This document shows, piece by piece, positions 18,386 through 27,428 of a stretch of 32,079 nt of DNA. The stretch is from NCBI GenBank assembly GCA_026391975.1, contig JAPLDB010000130.1, positions 1 to 32,079 on the forward strand, in the 5' to 3' direction. The translations under genes were made by a program, and so were the position numbers. Under the pieces are notes generated by a model. That model was not told where the DNA came from. It did no database searches and worked only from the letters and a program-made list of their open reading frames with translations. Origin of the DNA: Bacteroidota bacterium. Lineage in GTDB: Bacteria; Bacteroidota; Bacteroidia; AKYH767-A; 2013-40CM-41-45. Position 1 is the first letter of the stretch, and each line of letters opens with the position of its first letter.

Positions 18386-20677
18386 ATGAATTTGCATGTA
18401 AAGTTCCCCTCTGGGGGATTTAGGGGGCTCATTGACTCTTACACACATACAAGAGGTGAATCCATTTACCTCGACGACATTCCTGAGATTTCAGGGACGT
18501 TGTTTGGCGCTTGCTTTGATTCTCCTATTGCACATGGAGTCATCAAAGATCTTGATTATTCTGAAGCGTTAAAGTCTGAAGGAGTTGTAAGGATATTTAC
18601 TTCTCAGGATATTCCCGGAAGGAATCAGATAGGGGGAATTGTTGAAGATGAAGAATTGCTTGCCGAAAGTAAAGTCCATTTCTGTGGAATGCCTATTGCG
18701 CTTATTGTAGCAACATCTGAAGAGTCAGCCAGGCTTGCTGTTAAGAAAGTAAAAGTAAAAATAGATCCCCTGCCTGTCATCACCGATCCGCGTGAAGCAA
18801 AAGAGAAAAACGAACTGATCATTCCACCACGCACTTTTAAAATCGGAGATACCGCTTCTTCTTTTGAGAAATGCGCTTATGTATTTGAAGGGCGGGCAGA
18901 TTCAAATGGACAGGAACACCTCTACATTGAAACGCAGGGAGCATATGCAGTACCTTCAGAGAATGGTTCGCTAAAAATTTATTCTTCCACCCAGGGACCA
19001 ACAGCCGTACAACGCGCTTGCAGCAAGGTGTTGGGAATACCGATGCACCAGCTAGAAGTTGACGTAACCCGGTTGGGTGGTGGATTTGGCGGCAAGGAAG
19101 ATCAGGCAAATGCGTGGGCAGCTCTTTGTGCTTTGGCTGCATTCCATCTGAAACGTCCGGTGAAATATGCTCTTCATCGCATGGAAGACATGCGTATGAC
19201 TGGCAAACGCCATCCGTATTCTTCAGATTTTAAGATCGGACTAAGTAAGGAGTTCAAGATCCTTGCATACGAGGCAACCTTTTATCAGAATGCAGGAGCT
19301 GCTGCTGATCTGTCGCCTGCAGTTTTGGAAAGAACACTGTTTCACTGTACCAATTCATATTTCATTCCGAACGTGAAGGCAACTGCATATAGCTGCAGAA
19401 CAAACCTGCCGCCCAATACTGCTTTCAGGGGTTTCGGCGGACCTCAGGGAATGTTTGTGATCGAAAGCGCCATTGCAAAAGCTGCTGAAGAACTAAAAGT
19501 GAATGCTTCTGAAATTCAGAAAAGAAATCTGATCAGGACTGGAGAGGAATTTCCTTATGGACAAATTGCAGTCAGCGAAGCGAATGAATGCTGGGTAAAA
19601 GCTGAAGAGCTGTATGAATTGAACAAAGCGACACAAGAAGTAAGGAATTTTAATGCTGAAAATAAATTCCTGAAGAAGGGAATAGCCCTGATGCCCATTT
19701 GTTTTGGGATTTCGTTTACGAAGACCCTCATGAATCAGGCACGGTCGCTTGTGCATGTGTACAGCGATGGAAGTGTGAATATCAGTACCGGCGCAGTAGA
19801 AATGGGGCAGGGGGTGAATACAAAAATATTGCAGGTGGCAGCAAATGTTTTTTCCATAAGTCCGGATAAAGTAAAGATCAATTCCGCCAATACATTCCGC
19901 ATTGCCAATACATCGCCTACTGCTGCAAGTGCTGCTGCAGATCTCAATGGACGGGCTACTATGATGGCCTGCAATGAAATTCTTGGTCGCCTAAAGATTG
20001 TTGGAGCGAAAGAGTTGGGTTGTAAGCCCGATGAAATTGAAATCAGAGAAGAATGCGTTTACGCGAACGACGGTAAATCTAAACTTGACTGGAAGCAACT
20101 GGTAATGCTCGCCTACACGAAACGCGTTAGTTTGAGTGAACATGCACATTATGCAACGCCGGATATTCATTTTGATCTGAAAGCGGAAAAAGGACATCCG
20201 TTTTCATACCATGTTTACGGAACAGGAATTGTAACCGTTACCCTTGATTGTATTCGGGGTATTTATGAATTTGATTCAGTGAAAGTGGTGCATGACTTCG
20301 GCCAAAGCATGAATCCCGTTATAGACAAAGGGCAATGTGAAGGAGGTATAGTACAAGGTATTGGGTGGATGACAATGGAGGAAATAATTTATGACAAGGA
20401 AGGAAAGTTGAAATCGAATGCATTGAGTACATACAAGGTTCCTGATGTTTATTCAGCTCCAAAGCAAATAGATGTTCATTTCCTTGAAACGAAAAATAAC
20501 AGCCTCGCCTTATTCAATTCAAAGGCTGTGGGAGAGCCACCATTAATGTATGGCATTGGTGCATACTTTGCGTTAAGGAATGCAGTGAAGGCTTTCAATG
20601 CTGGATCCCTAATCTCTTTTGATGCGCCTTTAACACCGGAGAAAGTATTGATGGCGCTTTATTCCGGTAAATCGTGA
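18386..20677 (+). CDS. xdhB: Xanthine dehydrogenase molybdenum-binding subunit
   Basis: RGESIYLDDIPE, GGGFGGKED, RTNLPPNTAFRGFGGPQG, AVGEPPLMYG active-site motifs. N-terminal residues overlap a dispersed repeat. Confidence 0.95.
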   Translation: MNLHVKFPSGGFRGLIDSYTHTRGESIYLDDIPEISGTLFGACFDSPIAHGVIKDLDYSEALKSEGVVRIFTSQDIPGRNQIGGIVEDEELLAESKVHFCGMPIALIVATSEESARLAVKKVKVKIDPLPVITDPREAKEKNELIIPPRTFKIGDTASSFEKCAYVFEGRADSNGQEHLYIETQGAYAVPSENGSLKIYSSTQGPTAVQRACSKVLGIPMHQLEVDVTRLGGGFGGKEDQANAWAALCALAAFHLKRPVKYALHRMEDMRMTGKRHPYSSDFKIGLSKEFKILAYEATFYQNAGAAADLSPAVLERTLFHCTNSYFIPNVKATAYSCRTNLPPNTAFRGFGGPQGMFVIESAIAKAAEELKVNASEIQKRNLIRTGEEFPYGQIAVSEANECWVKAEELYELNKATQEVRNFNAENKFLKKGIALMPICFGISFTKTLMNQARSLVHVYSDGSVNISTGAVEMGQGVNTKILQVAANVFSISPDKVKINSANTFRIANTSPTAASAAADLNGRATMMACNEILGRLKIVGAKELGCKPDEIEIREECVYANDGKSKLDWKQLVMLAYTKRVSLSEHAHYATPDIHFDLKAEKGHPFSYHVYGTGIVTVTLDCIRGIYEFDSVKVVHDFGQSMNPVIDKGQCEGGIVQGIGWMTMEEIIYDKEGKLKSNALSTYKVPDVYSAPKQIDVHFLETKNNSLALFNSKAVGEPPLMYGIGAYFALRNAVKAFNAGSLISFDAPLTPEKVLMALYSGKS
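18404..18430 (+). repeat. Dispersed hairpin repeat copy (TTCCCCTCTGGGGGATTTAGGGGGCTC) inside the xdhB 5' end
   Basis: Same architecture as 2047 and 27380 copies; encodes FPSGGFRGL. Confidence 0.75.
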
Positions 20678-20747
20678 AGAGTAAAAACAAGAAATTTAAC
20701 TGAACATTCTTATCTATTCGTTACTTTCACCAATCAAAACACCGAAA

Positions 20748-21335
20748 ATGAAAAAAATAATTACTTCTTGCTTATTTATTGTTGGATTGAATGTGTCTCA
20801 GGCACAGATTTGTACTGTAGGGATTTCTCATATCATTAATGGAAATTCAGTGCAGTATTTTGGATCCAGTCCGGATAATCCATCTGCATGGTCATGGTTT
20901 TTCAATGGAGGAACTCCGTTAACATCCAGTATGCAGAATCAAACAGTAACTTATGCTATGCCGGGAACTTATATTTGCGCCTTAACGGTTTCGGGGGGGC
21001 CAAACAATTGTTCTTCTTCGTTGTCTTCTGCAATTGATTCCGTAACCATTACTTCAACCGGTATCGAGAATCAATTGTCAAAAACTGATGCCATTGAAAT
21101 TGTGTATTTGGGTTCCCGAAAATTTCAGATTATTAATTCAGTTGCACAAAATGTGACTATTGAGTTGCTTGACATGACAGGAAGAAAGGCTGCTGTTGTT
21201 TTCAGAGGAAGACTGGAAAGCGGAATTAACAAACTTGGTTTTTATACGCCTGATTTAAATTCCGGCTATTATCTTTTGCAAGTGATTGGTGACAATACAA
21301 CCAGGTCCGGGAAATTTTACATGCAGAATCAATAA
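20748..21335 (+). CDS. Small secreted PKD-like protein with T9SS type A sorting domain
   Basis: 195 aa; signal peptide MKKIITSCLFIVGLNVSQAQ; SWFFNGGTP...YAMPGTYICALTVSG; C-terminal VTIELLDMTGRKA...SGYYLLQVIGDNTTRSGKFYMQNQ. Confidence 0.8.
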   Translation: MKKIITSCLFIVGLNVSQAQICTVGISHIINGNSVQYFGSSPDNPSAWSWFFNGGTPLTSSMQNQTVTYAMPGTYICALTVSGGPNNCSSSLSSAIDSVTITSTGIENQLSKTDAIEIVYLGSRKFQIINSVAQNVTIELLDMTGRKAAVVFRGRLESGINKLGFYTPDLNSGYYLLQVIGDNTTRSGKFYMQNQ

Positions 21336-21364
21336 TTTACTCTTATTGAATCAGGGTAGTAGAA

Positions 21365-21943
21365 CTATTCTGACAAGGCCTTTTCTATATTTTTATCAGG
21401 AATCAGCCAAAGCACAGCAACAGTTGCAATCGCCAGTCCTGCCATCCAGGGGTAATATAGTGATGAGAGAAGTGCAATAATATAGAGCACCGTCGAGATT
21501 ACACCTTTCTTCTCCTGCTTCTTAAGGGCTTCAATCAATTTTGTACTATGGGTATAATGGGCCATGATTGTTTTTTGGAGAATGAAAAATGAAATGCCGC
21601 AAATCAACAAGTTGGCTGAATATGCTGCAAGCGGAATTTTTTCGAAATGACTTTCTCCCATCCATGCTGTTGTAAACGGAACAACAGATAGCGTGAGCAG
21701 CAATCCCATATTGGCCCAGATGATCTTGCTGTTGACGTGGTGTACCGTATGCAACAGGTGATGATGATTGCCCCAGTAAATCCCAATAAATATAAAACTC
21801 ATAAGGTAACTGAGAAAAGTATTTTGTAATTCCATCAGTGCATGTAAAGTATGTTCTTCTGGGACTTTTAATTCCAGTACCATGATCGTAATGATGATGG
21901 CAAGTACGCCATCGCTGAATGCTTCAAGTCTTGTTTTATTCAT
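21365..21943 (-). CDS. TMEM175-like (DUF1211) potassium channel family protein
   Basis: RLEAFSDGVLAIIITIMVLELKVP N-terminal motif, six hydrophobic segments, 192 aa. Confidence 0.9.
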   Translation of the reverse strand: MNKTRLEAFSDGVLAIIITIMVLELKVPEEHTLHALMELQNTFLSYLMSFIFIGIYWGNHHHLLHTVHHVNSKIIWANMGLLLTLSVVPFTTAWMGESHFEKIPLAAYSANLLICGISFFILQKTIMAHYTHSTKLIEALKKQEKKGVISTVLYIIALLSSLYYPWMAGLAIATVAVLWLIPDKNIEKALSE

Positions 21944-21976
21944 AAGAGTCTAATAAATATTTTCGTACATATTTCA

Positions 21977-22005
21977 GTTCCTCCTTTAGGGTGTTAGGGG
22001 GCTTC
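21977..22005 (+). repeat. Dispersed hairpin repeat copy (GTTCCTCCTTTAGGGTGTTAGGGGGCTTC) overlapping the puuD stop codon
   Basis: Same CCTCCTTtAGGG-TGTT-AGGGGGC architecture; spans the GSPLTP* end of the 21986 CDS. Confidence 0.6.
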
Positions 22006-23413
22006 CCTGCTCAATCCACACCCTCAGCATCTCTCTTTCCTCCTCGGTCATTTCCGTTTTATTTCCCTGAGGCATTGTTTTCGTTTGCACTGCACGCACC
22101 AGGATTCTGTCTGCATGTGATTTAATTTCTTCCGGAGTGTCGAACTTGAGCCCACTCGGGGCTATTTTATTAATGTCGTCTGTCGGATTTGATGAATGGC
22201 AAGTTATGCAACGTTTTTGAATTATCAGTTGAACTGAAGAAAATGCAACAGGAGGCATTTCCTTTGCTGACTTTTTTGGCACCGGCGCCGTTACAATTAC
22301 CAAAGCAATCAGTGCAATGGCAGCAAACGGGATAAGCCAGAATAAACTTTGTCCTTTTTCATAGAGGTTAATGTAATGCCTGACAGCAACGCTTGCGATG
22401 ATCAGTCCGGAAAGCACTGCCCAGTTAAACATATTTCCGAAAGTAGTCGGGAAATGATTGCTGATCATGATAAATACCACCGGCAATGTGATGTAGTTGT
22501 TATGCAATGAACGAAGGCCTGCAATTTTTCCAAGATCAGGATTCACAGGCTTGTTTGCTTTCGCAGCTGCAACAAGTGCCTTCTGTGAGGGAATAATGCA
22601 GAAGAAAACATTTCCGGCCATGATCGTTCCGAGAAGACCACCAACGAGCATAAAGGCAGCACGACCGCTCAGGAAATGTGAAAGGAAAAATGAAATTGCT
22701 GCAACAATTATAAATCCGATAGCCCCGAAGAGTTGTTTTTTCTGTAGCAGGGATGTGCGACACAAGGCATCATAAACAAACCAACCGAAGAACATGGTGC
22801 CACTGCCGATTAGAATTGCCGTGAGTGAGCTAATATCCCTCACTGATTTATCGATCATCACCGCTTTGGCATTCGCAAAATAAACAAGTGTAAGCAGGAT
22901 CATTCCTGTGAGCCATGTGAAATAGGCTTCATATTTAAACCAGTGAAGGTGCTTTGGTAGAACGCCCGGTGCTGTTTTGTATTTCTCTACATAATAAAAT
23001 CCTCCGCCGTGAATTGCCCATAGATTTCCTGCCAGTTCATCCCGAAGATTTTCTGTCCTATTCAGGCTATTCTCAAGGAATATGAAGTAGAATGAAGCAC
23101 CTATCCAGGCAATGCCTAAAACTACATGGGCCCAGCGAATAATGAGGTTCAGCCATTCCATGATGTGAGAGCCCATACCTGTTTCTATGGCAATGTGATA
23201 CAAAGCATAAATAATAATGGTGCAGATAAAGGAAATCGAAAGTCCTTTTTTGGATATGTTAAGTTCATGCGCTGAATCTATAAGATCTTCTGCATTTTCT
23301 TTTTCTTCCCCGGAGATTGATAAAGCAGTTTGCGCACGATTAAGGACAACTATGATGAAAAAGAGAAGCAGGATGATGATTGAAAAAACAATGTCAATTG
23401 ATTCGAATATCAT
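21986..23413 (-). CDS. puuD: PuuD-type membrane urate hydroxylase with C-terminal cytochrome c domain
   Basis: MEWLNLIIRWAHVVLGIAWIGASFYFIFLEN, WAIHGGGFYYVEKYK, multiple TMs, CITCH heme motif; purine locus context. Confidence 0.9.
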   Translation of the reverse strand: MIFESIDIVFSIIILLLFFIIVVLNRAQTALSISGEEKENAEDLIDSAHELNISKKGLSISFICTIIIYALYHIAIETGMGSHIMEWLNLIIRWAHVVLGIAWIGASFYFIFLENSLNRTENLRDELAGNLWAIHGGGFYYVEKYKTAPGVLPKHLHWFKYEAYFTWLTGMILLTLVYFANAKAVMIDKSVRDISSLTAILIGSGTMFFGWFVYDALCRTSLLQKKQLFGAIGFIIVAAISFFLSHFLSGRAAFMLVGGLLGTIMAGNVFFCIIPSQKALVAAAKANKPVNPDLGKIAGLRSLHNNYITLPVVFIMISNHFPTTFGNMFNWAVLSGLIIASVAVRHYINLYEKGQSLFWLIPFAAIALIALVIVTAPVPKKSAKEMPPVAFSSVQLIIQKRCITCHSSNPTDDINKIAPSGLKFDTPEEIKSHADRILVRAVQTKTMPQGNKTEMTEEEREMLRVWIEQGSPLTP

Positions 23414-23450
23414 ACTGTCTGTTGATGCTGATTCGTAAAATTGGCGGTTT

Positions 23451-24881
23451 CTATTTCTTCCTTCTTCCTTTCAGAATTGTATAAAACGAACGGCTTCTGA
23501 TCTCTTCCAGTGTAAGACCTGTTGCAAGTGCTTCTTCTTCCGATATCGCTCCGCAGTTCAATGCCTTTAAAAAATAATTCAGCAAACCCTGTCCTGTTGC
23601 TGCATCATCAAAAATATCTCCGCTCAATGTTGCTTGCGCAGATCGTTCAACGAAATTTTTCAAACGGGCTGCTGCATCTTCATAGCTTTCCAGAAAGAAC
23701 GTATAGGTTGCTGCATATCGCATTGGCAACTGTGCAGGATTTAAATCCCAACCCTGGTAAAAGCCGTTGATCAAAGAATGCATGGTGTGTTCATAAGCCA
23801 TTTTCCAGGCATTGTGCACGACATCCCGGTTTTCTTTTTCCTGTTCGGGAGTAAGGTTGTCGCCACGGTGAGGACCAACGGGCATTACATTGGTTGCGCC
23901 ATCGCTGAGCATGATACCTGTTCCACCCAAAGCCACGCGCGTCATATGATGTGCGAAGTCACAAACGGGATGACCCATGGTCTGGTATTTTGCTGTGATG
24001 TTGCATGAGGCAGTGTAATCGTATGTTCCGAAATGAGCAGCAATGCACCTGCCTTTTCCGGCATGAATGAATTTGAGCAATGGATTTTTTCCCTCCGCAT
24101 CCATTACTGCTTGCGTTGCTTCCACCATCATTTCCATTTTCAAAGTCCCCGCAGAAAGCTGATTTTTCTTTTCAATGATTTCAAAAAGCTTTACCAATGC
24201 CTCGATCTGCTCCGGAATTGTAACCTTGGGAAGCATTACAACGAAGTTATCAGGAAGCTTTCCTTTTGTTTTTTCAAGCAAGGTTGTGAGGAAAATATCG
24301 AGTGTGCGAACGCCCCTGTATTTCAGGTCTTCTGTAAAAGGTTTGATGCGTATGCCAATGAAAGGAGGAAGCGAGTTGTTTTTCATTCCCAGGGCGACTT
24401 CTCCTGCTGCCTGAACTGCTGTATTGTCTTCTTCATTATCGGGCCGGTTTCCAAAGCCGTCTTCGAAATCAATTCTGAAATCTTCAATGGCTTCAGTTTT
24501 TAGCTTCCTGAGTACTTTATTGTATACGGAATAGGATAGCCATGCATAATGTTTCTTCCTTTCTGCTTCAGTCATGCCATCAAGCATTGCAATGATCGAA
24601 GCAATGTCTTTTTGAGAAGAGGGGAGATGCTGATGCCCGGTATGACCGAGTATCCTTGCTAATACTGTGAAGTCAGGGGAGTAGGTGATCAGGTTTTTTA
24701 CAGCGACTTTCGACATTTTTTCTGCTGTATCATGTGAGAAAAGATTGGCACCTCCATATACTGTATGCACCGGTTGTCTGTCGGGCTTGTCTCCCGGATA
24801 TGTTTTTTGAAACGCAAGATTAGAAACCTTCAGTTCATTCAGTATCGCATCCTGCTCTTGTTGTGGTATTGATAATTCCAT
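23451..24881 (-). CDS. DUF6986-like protein (CitE/HpcH/malate-synthase superfamily)
   Basis: 476 aa with DFRIDFEDGFGNRPDNEED, IGIRIKPF, MLPKVTIPEQIEAL, KMEMMVEATQAV, HFGTYDYTAS. Confidence 0.75.
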   Translation of the reverse strand: MELSIPQQEQDAILNELKVSNLAFQKTYPGDKPDRQPVHTVYGGANLFSHDTAEKMSKVAVKNLITYSPDFTVLARILGHTGHQHLPSSQKDIASIIAMLDGMTEAERKKHYAWLSYSVYNKVLRKLKTEAIEDFRIDFEDGFGNRPDNEEDNTAVQAAGEVALGMKNNSLPPFIGIRIKPFTEDLKYRGVRTLDIFLTTLLEKTKGKLPDNFVVMLPKVTIPEQIEALVKLFEIIEKKNQLSAGTLKMEMMVEATQAVMDAEGKNPLLKFIHAGKGRCIAAHFGTYDYTASCNITAKYQTMGHPVCDFAHHMTRVALGGTGIMLSDGATNVMPVGPHRGDNLTPEQEKENRDVVHNAWKMAYEHTMHSLINGFYQGWDLNPAQLPMRYAATYTFFLESYEDAAARLKNFVERSAQATLSGDIFDDAATGQGLLNYFLKALNCGAISEEEALATGLTLEEIRSRSFYTILKGRRKK

Positions 24882-25046
24882 TCTTGTTGTACTGTTGTTT
24901 GTTTATTGGTTTATTGGTAATTGGTGCATTTGTAATAATTGGTATTTAGTAATTTGCACCTCCTGAAATATGGTGAATATATACTTCCTTCAGCTAAATT
25001 ACTGTTTCTTCAGTTCCTTTTTTTGTCAATAGAATTATTTTGTATC

Positions 25047-27269
25047 CTACTCGGCGCCGACAGTTTTCCGCTTAAAGCTCAAATGATTCACCACCATCCG
25101 CAGATCATTGTAATCAAACTCATGCCCAATTTCTGTTTTAAAGGCAGCATAGTTATCATGTCCATTCTTCAAAACAAACTTTTCCAGGCGGACAATGTTT
25201 TCGGAATTCATGACTTTGTTGATGTCTATATCTCCCGTCAGTATCCATTTTGCAAAATGCGATTTAATGGTAGATGCTTTAAGCGAACGGATGGTCGAGA
25301 TCTCTGCAATGGTTTTCCCTTCTTTATATAACGTTAGGGTATCGTTGAAAGTACTTCCTTTTTCCTTTTTAGCTGTTGTGTTTGACGTTTTCGCAGTCTT
25401 CAGCATTTCTTTTTTGAAGACAATTTCTCCGGTATGTATTTTTTCATTGAGAAACCGTGCATTGTAAAGATGATTAATTTTGATCCAGAAAAAGTCTTCA
25501 ATTTCCTGTACCAACTTTACGTATTTTTTGACCTTGGCTTTGAATGCGAAAGACTGGATGTGACCGTGTAAAGGAGTGATAAGTGAGGTGAAAATGGCCT
25601 CTGTGAAATAATCAATTGCTTTATTGCACCGTTCTTTTAGTGCAGCGATCTTTTCGGAATCATTTGTAAAATCATAGAGCAGGTTTTGCAACTGGTTTTC
25701 GAATTTCAGAGAGGTTTCCAGCAAGGACCTTGACTGCTCTTGTAATTTTTCATTCAAATCCAATACAGATTCTTTTCCGGGGATTTCTTTGTCAAGGATG
25801 TTTTCTTTCCACTCAATTAGTTTGGCTGGAAATTTTTCAAAATTGAAAAGCCGCTTGAGCAATTCGTTTGCATATCGTGTCCTGGCTGCTTCAAGTGCAG
25901 TTTGCAATGCCGATGTTTTGTGATGGGACTGGGAAAAAGAATTTATTTTTTCATCTGTGAATAATGCGCTCTGTGTAATGCGCGAATGGAGTATGATTCC
26001 TTCAAGTGTCCTGCAGCGGCTCAGCGCAACATAAACCTGTCCTGCCGCAAACGATTGACCTGCATCAATGATGACTTTATCAAAGGTTAGTCCCTGGCTT
26101 TTATGAATGGTAATGGCCCATGAAAGGCGCAAAGGATATTGATTGTATGTTCCGAGAAGTTGCTTTTCGATCTTGCCTGTTTCTTTGTCAACATTGTAAT
26201 TGATGTTTTCCCACCTTTCACGGAAGAGTTCAAAATCTTCCTTTGTATCGTTGAAGGTTACCGTGATCGTATCTCCAAAAATGCTTTTTACTTTGGCCAG
26301 CTTGCCGTTAAAATATTTTCCACTCTCAACATCATTCTTGATGAACATCACCTGAGCGCCTTCTTTTAATTGAAGATTCGGATCGCACGGGAACATGCTT
26401 TCTGGAAACTCACCTTCTATCGATGCAGGAAATGAATGCATTTTTCCTTTCAGCTGTTGCAACTCGTGCTGATTTACACTATCTGCCTTGCGGTTATGTG
26501 TTGTAAGTAAAACATATCCTTCTTCATCCGGTTTGAAGCCGGGCTTGTACCTTTTTTCAAGTTGTTCAAAATCTTCCTCTTCAAGCTGTTTGTCACGTAT
26601 ATTGTTCAGGACGGAAACAAATTTTTCATCCTGCTGCCTGTAGATTTTTTTAAGTTCAATCTGTACGGCTTCCAGTCGTTGCCAGACAAGTGAATCAAAA
26701 AAGTAGGGACTCCTGTAATGGGATTTCAATAATTCCCATTCATGATCTCTGGTAACCGGAGGTAACTGGTGCATATCACCAATCAATAAAACCTGCACTC
26801 CGCCAAAAGGTCGTTTATTTCTGCGGACAAATTGCAATGCGAAATCAACACCATCAAGAATATCAGCGCGAACCATACTTACTTCATCAATGATGAGCAA
26901 TTCCAGTTCCTCAAGTACTTTTTTCTTCTCTTTGCTGAAACGTAGATGACTTACCAGCAAGCCTCTGTTCGCTGCTATATTTGCATCAACATAATCATGT
27001 GAAGGAATCAGGCAGGTTAATGGGAGATGAAATATGGAATGAATCGTAACTCCGCCGGCATTGATTGCTGCAACTCCTGTTGGAGCTGCAATCACAAAAT
27101 TCTTTGTGGTCTTCTCTGCAATTTGTTTCAACAGCGTTGTCTTCCCGGATCCTGCCTTTCCCGTTAGAAAAATCGGCTGATCAGTCTCCAATGCAAATGA
27201 CAAAGCAAATGAATGCTCATCCATTCTTTCGGCTTGAATTTTATTTTCCGGAAGTAATTGCGAATTCAT
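25047..27269 (-). CDS. PIF1-like ATP-dependent helicase with C-terminal helix-turn-helix
   Basis: TGKAGSGKTTLLKQIA Walker A, LLIIDEVSMVRADILDGVD, AITIHKSQGLTFDKVIID, VYVALSRCRTLEG; C-terminal HTH ETAEIS-like segment (TLTLYKEGKTIAEISTIRSLKASTIKSHFAKWI). Confidence 0.92.
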   Translation of the reverse strand: MNSQLLPENKIQAERMDEHSFALSFALETDQPIFLTGKAGSGKTTLLKQIAEKTTKNFVIAAPTGVAAINAGGVTIHSIFHLPLTCLIPSHDYVDANIAANRGLLVSHLRFSKEKKKVLEELELLIIDEVSMVRADILDGVDFALQFVRRNKRPFGGVQVLLIGDMHQLPPVTRDHEWELLKSHYRSPYFFDSLVWQRLEAVQIELKKIYRQQDEKFVSVLNNIRDKQLEEEDFEQLEKRYKPGFKPDEEGYVLLTTHNRKADSVNQHELQQLKGKMHSFPASIEGEFPESMFPCDPNLQLKEGAQVMFIKNDVESGKYFNGKLAKVKSIFGDTITVTFNDTKEDFELFRERWENINYNVDKETGKIEKQLLGTYNQYPLRLSWAITIHKSQGLTFDKVIIDAGQSFAAGQVYVALSRCRTLEGIILHSRITQSALFTDEKINSFSQSHHKTSALQTALEAARTRYANELLKRLFNFEKFPAKLIEWKENILDKEIPGKESVLDLNEKLQEQSRSLLETSLKFENQLQNLLYDFTNDSEKIAALKERCNKAIDYFTEAIFTSLITPLHGHIQSFAFKAKVKKYVKLVQEIEDFFWIKINHLYNARFLNEKIHTGEIVFKKEMLKTAKTSNTTAKKEKGSTFNDTLTLYKEGKTIAEISTIRSLKASTIKSHFAKWILTGDIDINKVMNSENIVRLEKFVLKNGHDNYAAFKTEIGHEFDYNDLRMVVNHLSFKRKTVGAE

Positions 27270-27379
27270 TTTACTCTTTTGTATATAGTTTTAATAATGG
27301 TTTATTTAATCTAAGTACCCTGTCTTTGGGATTTCTCCGATTTGTTCGCTCCACCAGCATCTTCACCTTCACTTCTCTC

Positions 27380-27408
27380 TCTTCCCCCTTCGGGGTCCAG
27401 GGGGCATG
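27380..27408 (+). repeat. Dispersed hairpin repeat copy (CTTCCCCCTTCGGGGTCCAGGGGGCATG)
   Basis: Near-identical core to the 2047 copy. Confidence 0.7.
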
Positions 27409-27428
27409 GTTTCGCCTGCTCCACTTAC

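Noticed and set aside
24033-24503. 156-aa + ORF
   Set aside because: Antisense to the DUF6986-like CDS; composition of a complement-strand artefact.
24895-24945. TTTATTGGTTTATTGGTAATTGG short repeats downstream of the helicase
   Set aside because: Simple AT-rich degenerate repetition; no defined structure.
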